64,000 bases of DNA from Domibacillus robiginosus (lineage in GTDB: Bacteria; Bacillota; Bacilli; Bacillales; Domibacillaceae): NCBI RefSeq assembly GCF_000966195.1, contig NZ_LAHL01000011.1:124001-188000 (forward strand), given 5' to 3'. A model generated the notes under the pieces. That model saw nothing but the letters and a program-made list of their open reading frames with translations, had not been told where the DNA came from and ran no database searches. Position 1 is the stretch's first letter. Each line of letters begins with the position of its first letter. The position numbers were made by a program, and so were the translations under genes. Positions 55,193-64,000 of the stretch are shown piece after piece.

Positions 55193-56407
55193 ATGGCTAA
55201 ATTTGCTTACACCGGAAGAGACCGCCGCGGTCCGAAAAAAGGCACACTGACCGCCAACTCTAAAAAAGAAGCGATCGAAAAGCTGCAGTCAAACGGCATT
55301 CGGGTAAAGAACATTGAGCAAAAGCAGGTAGCGTTTTGGGAGCAGGATATTGTCATTGGCCGTCCCGTTAAGCTTGAGCATATGGTTATTTTTCTCCGTC
55401 AGTTTGCGGCGCTGCTGCAGGCGGGTGTGACAGTGGTTGATTCTGCTTTTATTCTTTCACAGCAGACCGACAGCAAGCCGCTCAAGCGGGCGCTGGCGAA
55501 TATGGAAATGGAAATGCGGGAAGGCCGGCCGCTCTCGGATGCGGCTGCCAAGCAGAAAAAGATTTTTGAGCCGCTGTTTATCAATATGCTCAGAGCCGGG
55601 GAAGCAACCGGGACGCTGGATCAGACATTCAGCGATCTCGCCGTTCACTACGAGCGGCAGCACCGTACCCGGCAAAAAGTTATTTCCGCACTTGCTTATC
55701 CGGTAGTCGTCGGAATTGTCGCCGTCTTCGTGGTTATCTTTTTGCTTGTTTCCGTTGTGCCGACCTTTGTCGGTATGTTCGAAGACTTTGGCGGCGAGCT
55801 GCCAGCGATTACGCAGTTTGTTATTAACGCCAGCGAATGGATGCAGCGATTCTGGTATATGATTGCGTTTCTTGCAGCAGCAGCAGCAGGAACGATCTGG
55901 CTGTTGCGCCGGCGTCCGGAGTCTAAAATGTATATTGACTATGCTGTTTTGCGTATGCCGATTTTTGGGAATTTAATGCGAAAAGCAGTGCTTGCCCGGA
56001 TGACCCGGACGCTCAGTTCCCTTTTTTCCAACTCGGTGCCGATCCTGCGTGCCATGGATATTACCGGTGAGGTAGTTGGAAATGAAGTGATTGCCGGTGT
56101 GATCCGTGAATCAAGACAGTCGCTGGAGCGCGGTGAATCGATTACCGGACCGATGCAGCGCCACTGGGCGTTTCCGCCGCTTTTACATCAAATGGTGGCA
56201 ATTGGGGAAGAAACCGGGTCGCTTGATCAGATGCTATCGAAGGTTGCCGACTTTTATGAAGCGGAAGTAGAAACCGTCACAGACCGGTTAAAAGCACTGA
56301 TCGAACCGCTCATGATTGTCCTGCTGGCGGCGATTGTTGGGACTATTGTCATTTCGATTATGGTGCCGATGTTTGAAATTTTTAATACCGTACAGGACAG
56401 TGGATAA
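55193..56407 (+). CDS. pilC: Type IV pilus inner-membrane platform protein PilC
   Basis: A 404-residue GspF/PilC family protein that links the motors to pilin insertion. Two GspF domains (about 65-190 and 265-390) with the motif pairs FLRQFAALLQAGV / MTRTLSSLFSNSVP and GEATGTLDQTF / GEETGSLDQML, and three membrane spans (YPVVVGIVAVFVVIFLLV, WYMIAFLAAAAAGTIWLL, PLMIVLLAAIVGTIVISIM). Starts 5 bases after pilT. Confidence 0.95.
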   Translation: MAKFAYTGRDRRGPKKGTLTANSKKEAIEKLQSNGIRVKNIEQKQVAFWEQDIVIGRPVKLEHMVIFLRQFAALLQAGVTVVDSAFILSQQTDSKPLKRALANMEMEMREGRPLSDAAAKQKKIFEPLFINMLRAGEATGTLDQTFSDLAVHYERQHRTRQKVISALAYPVVVGIVAVFVVIFLLVSVVPTFVGMFEDFGGELPAITQFVINASEWMQRFWYMIAFLAAAAAGTIWLLRRRPESKMYIDYAVLRMPIFGNLMRKAVLARMTRTLSSLFSNSVPILRAMDITGEVVGNEVIAGVIRESRQSLERGESITGPMQRHWAFPPLLHQMVAIGEETGSLDQMLSKVADFYEAEVETVTDRLKALIEPLMIVLLAAIVGTIVISIMVPMFEIFNTVQDSG

Positions 56408-56443
56408 ATGTGCTAATCATTGAGAAAATTTTCCTACGCTGTA

Positions 56444-56472
56444 TTGCTTTTGCTGTTAAAAGCAAGTAGAAT
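56444..56472 (+). promoter_or_regulatory. Internal promoter of pilA
   Basis: TTGCTT (56444-56449), 17 bases, TAGAAT (56467-56472). A perfect hairpin TTGCTTTT-GCTGTT-AAAAGCAA covers the -35 and spacer. TTTTCCTACG at 56429-56438 also occurs at 48286-48295. A separate promoter would let the major pilin be made in excess. Confidence 0.55.
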
Positions 56473-56529
56473 ACTAGTGTTGATACTCTAATTCCATGGT
56501 AATTGTTAAAAACGAGAGGAGAAAGAAAT

Positions 56530-57039
56530 ATGTTAAATGCACTAAAACGCCGCTTGAAAAATGAAAAAGGCTTAACATTGATCGAGCTTTTGGCGGTTGT
56601 CGTTATTTTGGGTATTATTGCTGCTATTGCGATTCCGGCTATTGGAGGGTTAATTGATAACTCTAAGAGAGATGCACATATTGCCAATGCTACACAAATG
56701 GTTAATTCAGCTAAAACATATGTTGCAAGCAATCCAGCAGACTTGGAGTTTACTAGTAATGAGGCTGCAGTCTCACTGGAAACTTTAATTAATAAAGGTA
56801 TGATCGATGAGCCGGAAGATCCTGATACAGGAAAAAAAGGTGCTAGTGATGGGTATGTTCCTACAAGTTCACAAGTTAAAATTACTAGAACTCCAGCCAC
56901 GGCTGCAACTACAGGGGCTAATGCAGCCGCAGCAAAGGCAGCACAGTATAAATATGAAGTTATATTGATTGGAAATGAACGCCAAATTGCTGAGACAACA
57001 CTTGATGAATTAGATCGAGATGATGTAGTAACCAAGTAA
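56530..57039 (+). CDS. pilA: Major type IV pilin
   Basis: A 169-residue prepilin: leader MLNALKRRLKNEKG, then LTLIELLAVVVILGIIAAIAIPAIGG with Glu at +5 and the usual Pro at +22. The globular part has no Cys and ends in a Thr/Ala-rich segment (TPATAATTGANAAAAKAA). The class III leader, strong ribosome site (AGAGGAG) and own promoter suggest the main fibre subunit. The frame opens at 56503, but the ATG at 56530 is 7 bases from the ribosome site. Less GC-rich than its neighbours. Confidence 0.9.
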   Translation: MLNALKRRLKNEKGLTLIELLAVVVILGIIAAIAIPAIGGLIDNSKRDAHIANATQMVNSAKTYVASNPADLEFTSNEAAVSLETLINKGMIDEPEDPDTGKKGASDGYVPTSSQVKITRTPATAATTGANAAAAKAAQYKYEVILIGNERQIAETTLDELDRDDVVTK

Positions 57040-57043
57040 TAAT

Positions 57044-57784
57044 ATGATTATATTAGTTTTTCTCTACGGTCTCCTGCTCGGCTCGTTTTATAACGTCGTC
57101 GGTCTCCGGGTGCCTGTTGGAAAGTCGATTGTAAAACCGCGCAGCGCTTGTTCGCTGTGCGGCCATCAATTGACGGCGCGTGATTTGGTGCCGGTGCTGT
57201 CATACGTTTTTTTGAAAAGACGCTGCCGTAAGTGCGGTGCGAACATATCAGTAATTTACCCTTTAACAGAGCTGGCCGCAGCGCTGTTATTTTTGTATTT
57301 TTATATATTGTACGGGTTTAGTGCGCCATTTTGGATGGCGATTTTGTTGTTTTCGATGCTTTTAATTATTGTTGTATCGGATTTTGCGTATATGCTCATT
57401 CCCGATAAAATCTTGCTGTTTTTTCTGCCGCTGTTTGTGGTGATGAGAGTTATTGATCCGCTTGACCCGTGGTGGGATGCGCTGCTTGGAGCGGCGGTCG
57501 GATTCGTCCTGCTTTTACTCATTGCAGTTGTGTCCAGAGGCGGAATAGGCGGCGGAGATATCAAGCTGTTCGGCGTGCTTGGCTTTGTGCTTGGCACAAA
57601 GCTTGTGCTGCTGACGTTTTTGCTTTCCTGCTTTTTCGGTGCGGCGATTGGGCTCATTTTGATGGCGGCGGGTATTGTAAAAAGGGGAAAACCGATGCCA
57701 TTTGGCCCTTATATTGCGCTGGCTGCCACTATAGCGTATACACATGGCGAGAAAATGATCAGCTGGTATCTTCAGTTTTTTTAA
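57044..57784 (+). CDS. pilD: Prepilin peptidase
   Basis: Aspartyl membrane peptidase that cuts prepilin leaders and usually N-methylates the new N-terminus. The 246-residue protein has the cysteine tetrad (C36, C39, C61, C64) typical of the methylating type and the catalytic Asp residues D113 (VVSDFAY) and D172 (GGGDIKL). About seven to eight spans are visible. It occupies the place of comC relative to folC and spoIIB in B. subtilis. It starts 4 bases after pilA with a poor ribosome site, so it is probably coupled. Confidence 0.93.
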   Translation: MIILVFLYGLLLGSFYNVVGLRVPVGKSIVKPRSACSLCGHQLTARDLVPVLSYVFLKRRCRKCGANISVIYPLTELAAALLFLYFYILYGFSAPFWMAILLFSMLLIIVVSDFAYMLIPDKILLFFLPLFVVMRVIDPLDPWWDALLGAAVGFVLLLLIAVVSRGGIGGGDIKLFGVLGFVLGTKLVLLTFLLSCFFGAAIGLILMAAGIVKRGKPMPFGPYIALAATIAYTHGEKMISWYLQFF

Positions 57785-57800
57785 AAAGGAGAAAAGAAGA

Positions 57801-58742
57801 ATGGCGCTGCGTTTATTTCAAAAAAAAGATAAAACCATCAATTTTACGATAACGGACGAAGCGATCCGTTTTGTTGAGCTGCGTCAATCCAGTCCAATTG
57901 TCGTGGAAAAGTTCGGCGAACGGGAGCTGCCAGAAGGCATCATTGTGCGTGGTGATCTTGTGAAAATCGACGAGCTGCAGGATATTTTAGATAATGTCGT
58001 AGATGAGTGGAAGCTGAAAAACCGGAATATCCGCTTTACGATTCCAGACCGGTTTGTGGCGATCAAGGAAGAAAAAGTAGACCGTGATTTAACACTGGAT
58101 GAAATTAAAAACTTCTTTTTTATGCAAATCGGCTCGACCATCCACCTGCCGTTTGATGAGCCGGTCTTTGATGTAGTCGTAACCGGTTATGAAGAAAAAA
58201 AGCAGACGGTTCTTCTTGTCGCGGCGCCGGAACAAGTAGTGGAGGAGTACGTCGGCTTATTTGAGCAGTCAAGGCTGAAACCAATGGCTGCTGATATTGC
58301 GCCACTTGCCGTTTACCGGCTGTTTCATGCCGGCGGACAAACCGATGAAAATGCGCACGAGATGCTTGTTCATTTAAAACAAAACGTGATGACGCTGTCT
58401 ATTTTTCACCAGCACCAGCTGAAATTTATGAAGCCGGTATTTATTGAAAAAAGTGAAGATGTGCTTGAGCTGGAGGAAGCAGGCGATTTAGCGGATGCCC
58501 TTTCCGAAATGGAAAAAGTGATCAGCTTCTATGAAAACTCTGTCCACGGCGGCCAGGTGAAAATCAGCCGGGTGTTATTTACCGGCTACCATACCCAGCG
58601 TCCGTTTGTAGAACAATTTATCAAACAGTCACTGGATATTCCGGTTGGAACAGATGAAGAAATCAGTATGGATACAAAGCAGAACCAACCGCTTCCGCCC
58701 GCTTTTTACGCAGCGGCTGGCCTTGCGCTGAAAGATGGGTGA
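57801..58742 (+). CDS. pilM: Type IV pilus assembly protein PilM
   Basis: A 313-residue actin-like (FtsA/PilM) cytoplasmic protein that binds the N-terminus of PilN. The start INFTITDEAIRFVELRQ and the middle FFFMQIGSTIHLPFDEPVFDVVVTGYEEKKQTVLLVAAP are typical of the family. The ATG follows AAAAAGGAGAAAAG. The stop is next to the pilN start. Confidence 0.87.
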   Translation: MALRLFQKKDKTINFTITDEAIRFVELRQSSPIVVEKFGERELPEGIIVRGDLVKIDELQDILDNVVDEWKLKNRNIRFTIPDRFVAIKEEKVDRDLTLDEIKNFFFMQIGSTIHLPFDEPVFDVVVTGYEEKKQTVLLVAAPEQVVEEYVGLFEQSRLKPMAADIAPLAVYRLFHAGGQTDENAHEMLVHLKQNVMTLSIFHQHQLKFMKPVFIEKSEDVLELEEAGDLADALSEMEKVISFYENSVHGGQVKISRVLFTGYHTQRPFVEQFIKQSLDIPVGTDEEISMDTKQNQPLPPAFYAAAGLALKDG

Positions 58743-58748
58743 TTGAGT

Positions 58749-59357
58749 GTGTTAATTGATATTAATTTACTTCCGGCCAAACGGAAAAAAAGTGTGCCGT
58801 TTTGGGTCTGGCTCATGACAGGCATCGCTGTACTGGCTGCCGGACTTGCCCTTTTTGCGGCGATTCATATCAAGCAGGGTCAGGTAGAGCGGGCGGAGCA
58901 GGAGCTTGCGACCCAGCAGCAGCTGCGGGAAACGCTTGAACAGGCGGCTCTCACGACCAGTAATGCTTCCGAAACGAGTGCGGAACAGCTGCGTCAGGCG
59001 GCAGCATGGTCACAGGCAAGGCGTCTGCCGGCGTCGCCTATTTTGGAGCATCTTGTCTCACTTTTACCGGACCGCGGCTTTTTTCAGGCAATGTCTTATA
59101 CAAGTGATGAAACGATGAATTTGACTATTCAATTTGACACAAGCAGGCAGGGAGCCTACTACTTGGCTCAATTGAAGGAATCGGACTGGATAGAAAGTGC
59201 CTCCATTCTTCAGATGGATACATCTGTAGATGAAACAGAAGAGGATGCTAAAAAAATTCTTGAATTGACGGATGGGCTGCCGCGTTATTTAGTGCAATAT
59301 GAGATCATCTTTAACGAGCAGGCTGTACTGCAGAAGCTGGAGGAAGCGAAAAAATGA
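58749..59357 (+). CDS. pilN: Type IV pilus assembly protein PilN
   Basis: A single-span protein of 202 residues that joins PilM to PilO. It has the diagnostic INLLPAKR motif at the N-terminus, one span (FWVWLMTGIAVLAAGLALFAAI), a coiled coil and a small ferredoxin-like domain. GTG 58749 is chosen, since GGGTGAT lies just upstream; TTG 58743, which follows the pilM stop directly, would add two residues. It overlaps pilO by 4 bases. Confidence 0.85.
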   Translation: MLIDINLLPAKRKKSVPFWVWLMTGIAVLAAGLALFAAIHIKQGQVERAEQELATQQQLRETLEQAALTTSNASETSAEQLRQAAAWSQARRLPASPILEHLVSLLPDRGFFQAMSYTSDETMNLTIQFDTSRQGAYYLAQLKESDWIESASILQMDTSVDETEEDAKKILELTDGLPRYLVQYEIIFNEQAVLQKLEEAKK

Positions 59358-60184
59358 GTAAACGGACAGTATACATAGGAGTGCTTCTTTTTCTTGTTGT
59401 GCTGGCGTTTGTTTACTGTTTTTTTGCTTTTTACCGCACAGAAGCACTTAAGCTTGAAACGGTTAATCAGCAAAAGCAGGCAGAGGAAGCGCTGGTCTCA
59501 GCACTTGAAGCAAACAGCGGCGCAGCCGGGACGACAGCTCAGGGGCCGGCTGTCGCCACAGGCTCACTGCAAAACAAAGTTCCGGTTAAGCCGATGAGTG
59601 ATAAGCTGATGCTTGACTTTGAAAAAGCAGAGCTGTTATCAGACAGCTTGATTACAGCGATCGTGTTTACAGAAGGGGAGGAAGAAACCCTTCCTGCACC
59701 TGAAGAAGCAGACAATGCGGACGGAACCGCAGATGCAGAGACGACAGAAAATCCGGATACAGCGACGGATGACGAAGAGGCATCCGAGGAAGAACAGAGC
59801 AATGAGTCGGAAGAAGAAAATGTTACGGATGGCACAGAAGCGGAAAGGGATGTGCAGGAGCAGCCGATTCCAGCAGAAGAACTGCCGGCGGGTATTAAAA
59901 AAATTCGCGCGCAGCTGACGATTGAATCGCCTGGTTTTGCGGAGATGAATGCATTTATTGATTCGGTTGAAAACCAGATGCGCATGATCCGAGTCGAGCA
60001 GCTGGAATTTACCGGTCCGGAAGAAGCCCAGAAAATCGAAGGCGTGACCGAGCCTGTTACATATAATTTGACGATTGCCGCTTATTATATGCCGGAGCTT
60101 ACGGACCTGCTAGAAGATACGCCGGAAGTGGATGCGCCGGACCCAGCCAATAAACAAGATCCGTTTGCGGTTGTGGAAAAGTAA
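59354..60184 (+). CDS. pilO: PilO-like type IV pilus assembly protein
   Basis: A 276-residue single-span protein (VYIGVLLFLVVLAFVYCFFAF) in the PilO position. A short coiled coil follows the span; the C-terminal domain (IKKIRAQLTIESPGFAEM, FIDSVENQMRMIRVEQLEF) fits the PilO ferredoxin-like fold. An acidic insert of about 60 residues (near 108-170, mostly Glu, Asp, Thr, Ala) splits the two parts, unusual for the family. Starts inside the pilN stop (ATGA). Confidence 0.8.
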   Translation: MSKRTVYIGVLLFLVVLAFVYCFFAFYRTEALKLETVNQQKQAEEALVSALEANSGAAGTTAQGPAVATGSLQNKVPVKPMSDKLMLDFEKAELLSDSLITAIVFTEGEEETLPAPEEADNADGTADAETTENPDTATDDEEASEEEQSNESEEENVTDGTEAERDVQEQPIPAEELPAGIKKIRAQLTIESPGFAEMNAFIDSVENQMRMIRVEQLEFTGPEEAQKIEGVTEPVTYNLTIAAYYMPELTDLLEDTPEVDAPDPANKQDPFAVVEK

Positions 60185-60190
60185 CCGGAT

Positions 60191-60610
60191 ATGAAGAAAA
60201 ATGAAAAAGGCTACACTCTAATAGAACTGCTTGCCGTCGTCTTGATTCTCGGGATCATTTCGGCGGTTGCGGTCGTCGGCATCGGCCGCTTGATCGAGCA
60301 GTCTAAAGAAAGGGCCTTTGTGGCGCAGGCTCTCCACTTAAAAGAAGCAGCGGTATTGTTCGTGACAAATGAACGGGTCGAACGGCCGGATACCCTGCCT
60401 GGAAGCGTCACCTACAAAGAGCTGTACGAAAAAGGGTTTGTTGAAAAAATGAGGGATCCATTTACAGACAGCGTATTGGATCCGGATAAGAATGGAACGT
60501 ATATCGGTATTCACTTAAATGGATCTATTCGTAATGTTTGCTTGCACGGAGAAGAAAAACAGCTTTGTCCGGATACGCTGGCAGATTTGGAAGAAAAAAA
60601 TATAAAATAA
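60191..60610 (+). CDS. Second type IV pilin
   Basis: A 139-residue prepilin: short leader MKKNEKG, then YTLIELLAVVLILGIISAVAVV with Glu at +5. Mature protein starts with Tyr. Near the C-terminus VCLHGEEKQLC can form a disulfide loop, unlike PilA, which has no Cys. It is the last gene of the operon, before a strong terminator, and may be a minor or alternative fibre subunit. Confidence 0.88.
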   Translation: MKKNEKGYTLIELLAVVLILGIISAVAVVGIGRLIEQSKERAFVAQALHLKEAAVLFVTNERVERPDTLPGSVTYKELYEKGFVEKMRDPFTDSVLDPDKNGTYIGIHLNGSIRNVCLHGEEKQLCPDTLADLEEKNIK

Positions 60611-60612
60611 AG

Positions 60613-60650
60613 GAAAGAACAAAGCGCCCGCCGCGCTTTGTTCTTTTTTA
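60613..60650 (+). terminator. Terminator of the pilus operon
   Basis: AAGAACAAAGCGC and GCGCTTTGTTCTT are perfect 13-base arms around CCGCC, followed by TTTT. Confidence 0.9.
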
Positions 60651-60691
60651 ATAGATTCATCGTATATATAAAACAATGAGGAGGGATAAAC

Positions 60692-61285
60692 ATGGACGAG
60701 CCGGATTGGACGCGACGGGATGGAGAGGTACTGATTTGGCAGATGCCGGGTGAAGAAACGGCGCTGCCGAAGCCGAAAAAAAAGCCTGCTCTAAAAGCAG
60801 GTGCTGGCATTGTGATTGTTCTCGCTGCGCTTGTAACAGGCAGTGTTTTTGGATTGCTGATGATGAGTGCGGTTCCGGAGCAGCAGCCGGCAAAAGAAGC
60901 CCAGGCGGCAAGTGCAGTGCCTGAGAAAACGGCTGCACCCATGGAGGAGACGGATCAAAAAGAAACAGCTCCTGCCCAAAAAACCGTTTCCTTTTTTGTG
61001 TTACAGGGAGGGCTTTTCTCCACTAAAACGGCAGCGGATGAAGCGGCTTCTGCTTCAAAGGAACAGGCGGCAGTTCTTTCATCAGACGATCAATACAGTA
61101 TGATTTACGGTATTTATTTCACCAAATCAGAAGCGGATGAAGCAGAGCGGCAACTAGAAGCAGGCGGTACAGCCGCTTACGTAAAAGAAACCGAAACAAC
61201 GGTGTCAGACGAGGAGGAAGCAGCCTTGAGAAAAGCAGCACAAGATCAGCAGCTGGAAGAAGCTGTGTCTATAATTTCACCGTAG
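60692..61285 (+). CDS. SPOR-domain protein, SpoIIB-like
   Basis: A 197-residue membrane-anchored protein with one span (AGIVIVLAALVTGSVFGLLMM, about 38-58), an Ala/Glu linker and a C-terminal SPOR domain (about 97-170: SFFVLQGGLFSTKTAADEAA, YGIYFTKSEADEAERQL), which binds denuded peptidoglycan. SpoIIB in B. subtilis acts in septal wall dissolution during engulfment and has the same neighbours, before maf. The protein is shorter than B. subtilis SpoIIB (about 330). ATG follows GAGGAGGG. Confidence 0.8.
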   Translation: MDEPDWTRRDGEVLIWQMPGEETALPKPKKKPALKAGAGIVIVLAALVTGSVFGLLMMSAVPEQQPAKEAQAASAVPEKTAAPMEETDQKETAPAQKTVSFFVLQGGLFSTKTAADEAASASKEQAAVLSSDDQYSMIYGIYFTKSEADEAERQLEAGGTAAYVKETETTVSDEEEAALRKAAQDQQLEEAVSIISP

Positions 61286-61313
61286 CCCGCCCCTAACCGG
61301 CGGGTTTTTATTG
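61284..61313 (+). terminator. Terminator after the spoIIB-like gene
   Basis: AGCCCGCC and GGCGGGTT around CCTAACC, followed by TTTATTG. Confidence 0.75.
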
Positions 61314-61395
61314 TTTCGCTTCACGTTGTTTGATATGATAAACGCGTAACTCCCAATTGCTCTTTATATCCATTTTAAAGGAAAGGTGATCCTCT

Positions 61396-61977
61396 TTGAC
61401 CCGCATTATTCTGGCTTCATCATCACCCCGCAGAAAAGAATTGCTTTCTCAAGCGAACGTTCCTTTTACCGTTTATGCTGCTGACACAGATGAAACGATC
61501 GCACCTGGCACCCACCCGGCTCAAGCAGTCGAACAGCTTGCCCTGGAAAAAGCAGAAGCTGTTTTTGCCAAATATCCGGACAGGGCCGTAATAGGCGCAG
61601 ATACCGTTGTTTCAATCGATGGCCGTATTCTTGGCAAGCCGGCAACCGAGCAGGAAGCAATGGAGATGCTTTCGAGTCTTTCCGGCCGCACACATGCTGT
61701 TTATACAGGCGTAGCTATTTTATCGAAGGATGAAAAAGTACTATTTCACGAAAAAACCGATGTTGAATTTTGGGAACTAACACGAGCGGAGATCGAGGCC
61801 TATATCAAGACCGGTGATCCGTTTGACAAAGCAGGCAGCTACGGTATTCAAACGGCCGGTGCGCTTTTTGTTCAAGCCATTCACGGAGACTACTATAATG
61901 TAGTGGGGCTGCCGATTGCGGCGCTTTACCGCCGCTTACAAAAAATGCGTCTGCTTGAAAGCCATTCGTCCCGCTGA
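61396..61977 (+). CDS. maf: Maf-family nucleotide pyrophosphatase
   Basis: Maf hydrolyses modified or canonical NTPs and, when overproduced in Bacillus, blocks septation. The 193-residue protein has IILASSSPRRKELLSQA, VIGADTVVSIDGRILGKP and AGSYGIQTAGA. The start is TTG at 61396, with AGGTGAT about 6 bases upstream. Order spoIIB-maf-radC-mreB is that of B. subtilis. Confidence 0.93.
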   Translation: MTRIILASSSPRRKELLSQANVPFTVYAADTDETIAPGTHPAQAVEQLALEKAEAVFAKYPDRAVIGADTVVSIDGRILGKPATEQEAMEMLSSLSGRTHAVYTGVAILSKDEKVLFHEKTDVEFWELTRAEIEAYIKTGDPFDKAGSYGIQTAGALFVQAIHGDYYNVVGLPIAALYRRLQKMRLLESHSSR

Positions 61978-61997
61978 ACAAGGAAGGGGAAAATCGA

Positions 61998-62705
61998 ATG
62001 AAACAAAACGACACCACTTTGCCTCAGCCATTGATGATTCGAGATGTACCGCCTCATGACCGCCCGCGTGAAAGAATGATGGCGAGCGGTCCTCATAGCC
62101 TGTCCAACCACGAACTCCTCGCCATTTTACTTCGTACCGGTTCAAAGGAAGAATCGGTCCTGCAATTGTCCAACCGCATTTTAACCCATTTTGAAGGCCT
62201 TCGACTGCTGAAGGATGCGTCCCTCGAGGAAATCACCTCTATAAAAGGGGTAGGAAGTGCCAAGGCCATTCAGCTTATGGCGGCAGTTGAAATCGGCCGC
62301 CGTATCGAACGATTAAAATACGATGACCGCTTTACAATCCGCTCGCCGGAAGATGCCGCTAATTATATGATGGAAGAAATGCGCTTCTTAAGCCAGGAGC
62401 ATTTTGTCGCACTTTATTTAAATACAAAAAATCAGGTGATGCACAAACAAACGCTGTTTATTGGCAGTTTAAATGCCTCGATTGTACACCCGAGGGAAGT
62501 ATTTAAAGAAGCATTCCGCCGCTCAGCTGCTTCTATTGTATGCCTCCATAATCACCCGTCTGGTGACCCGGCGCCAAGCCGTGAAGACATCGATGTAACG
62601 AAACGTCTGGTGGAGTGCGGAAAAATATTAGGTATTGATATCCTCGACCATTTGATTATTGGTGAAAAGAAATATGTTAGTTTGAAAGAAAAAGGTTATT
62701 TATAA
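61998..62705 (+). CDS. radC: RadC family (JAB/MPN) protein
   Basis: A 235-residue protein with an N-terminal helix-hairpin-helix region (LSNHELLAILLRTG, SIKGVGSAKAIQL) and the metal-binding JAMM motif HNHPSGDPAPSREDI. The family's role in repair is doubtful, and its substrate is not known. The ATG follows AAGGGGA. Confidence 0.92.
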   Translation: MKQNDTTLPQPLMIRDVPPHDRPRERMMASGPHSLSNHELLAILLRTGSKEESVLQLSNRILTHFEGLRLLKDASLEEITSIKGVGSAKAIQLMAAVEIGRRIERLKYDDRFTIRSPEDAANYMMEEMRFLSQEHFVALYLNTKNQVMHKQTLFIGSLNASIVHPREVFKEAFRRSAASIVCLHNHPSGDPAPSREDIDVTKRLVECGKILGIDILDHLIIGEKKYVSLKEKGYL

Positions 62706-62808
62706 CGCTATGCTTTTTTTTTTCGTTCCGTTATAATATAAGTTATGGTTTTTGAGAAGCTTTTCACACATTTTTAAACAGCCATCACTAGTGAAATGAT
62801 CACGATAA

Positions 62809-63852
<1,044 letters not shown>

Positions 63853-63862
63853 GAAACGATGA

Positions 63863-63920
63863 TGAGGCCGGTTCTCCGCGCGTCCTGACCGGTTTTCCGG
63901 TGCGCGTTGAACCAGCCTCA
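63863..63920. repeat. Long imperfect hairpin between mreB and mreC
   Basis: TGAGGCCGGTTC pairs with GAACCAGCCTCA (one mismatch), and inside it CGCGC pairs with GCGCG. No T run follows, so it is probably not a simple terminator. Confidence 0.6.
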
Positions 63921-63955
63921 CCGTTTTGAATGCTTAGAAAACTGAGGTGGAATTC

Positions 63956-64000
63956 ATGCCGCACTTTTTAACAAACAAGCGGTTGATCATATTGCTCGGC
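63956..64000 (+). CDS. mreC: Rod shape-determining protein MreC (5' end only)
   Basis: The last 45 bases encode MPHFLTNKRLIILLG, the basic start and first part of the membrane span of MreC, after the ribosome site GAGGTGG. It lies next to mreB as in B. subtilis mreBCD. The gene runs out of the window. Confidence 0.8.
   Translation, partial: MPHFLTNKRLIILLG

Noticed and set aside
52484-60610. comG competence operon
   Set aside because: PilT and PilMNO are present and the gene order differs; comG operons lack these.

Overview
The window is a chromosomal segment of an endospore-forming member of the Bacillaceae. Sporulation and germination genes (gerE, gerM, spoVID-like, spoIIB-like), Gram-positive start sites (strong GGAGG-type ribosome sites, many TTG and GTG starts) and gene order that follows Bacillus subtilis for most of 64 kb all point there. 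The genus cannot be fixed from the sequence alone; the order resembles B. subtilis, but several genes expected at their usual places are missing (cvpA, fadB, lysC, lonB, ysxE) and one (ysmA) survives only as a pseudogene.

Layout. 1-5 kb: zapA, polX, mutS2, a DUF350 membrane protein and a 26-residue membrane peptide. 5-9.3 kb: fatty-acid degradation block lcfA, fadR, etfB, etfA with FadR-type operators. 9.3-15.5 kb: trxA, uvrC, yslB (opposite strand) and the succinate dehydrogenase operon sdhCAB. 15.6-20.6 kb: a 4HBT thioesterase pseudogene, gerE, a MarR regulator, murI, gerM, rph, rdgB and a YfcE/YsnB-type phosphodiesterase. 20.6-21.7 kb: tRNA-Arg(UCU), then about 0.9 kb of gene-free DNA with an inverted pair of GC-rich repeats. 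21.7-29.3 kb: a SET-domain protein, a TPR protein, tig, clpX, lonA, engB. 29.3-36.4 kb: a ysxD-like membrane protein and the haem operon hemAXCDBL. 36.4-41.8 kb: a short spoVID-like gene, an overlapping antisense membrane protein, a T-box remnant, valS and folC. 60.7 kb to the end: spoIIB-like, maf, radC, mreB and the first codons of mreC.

The exceptional part is 41.8-60.6 kb. Where B. subtilis has only comC between folC and spoIIB, this genome has a complete Gram-positive type IV pilus locus. It holds a secreted von Willebrand factor A protein with an intact MIDAS; three minor pilins on the opposite strand, one of them a 766-residue giant lacking Glu5; and a long forward operon. The operon encodes an acidic repeat membrane protein, a PRC-barrel protein, a membrane-anchored VanW-like protein, PilB, PilT, PilC, major pilin PilA, PilD, PilM, PilN, PilO and a second pilin. 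Both an extension and a retraction motor are present, so retractile pili for adhesion or twitching are the likely product. The VWA protein and giant minor pilin are candidates for a tip adhesin complex.

Degenerate non-coding repeats of two families occur at places where B. subtilis genes are missing and may mark past deletions. All functional statements rest on recognition of protein families and motifs by eye; no database search was run.
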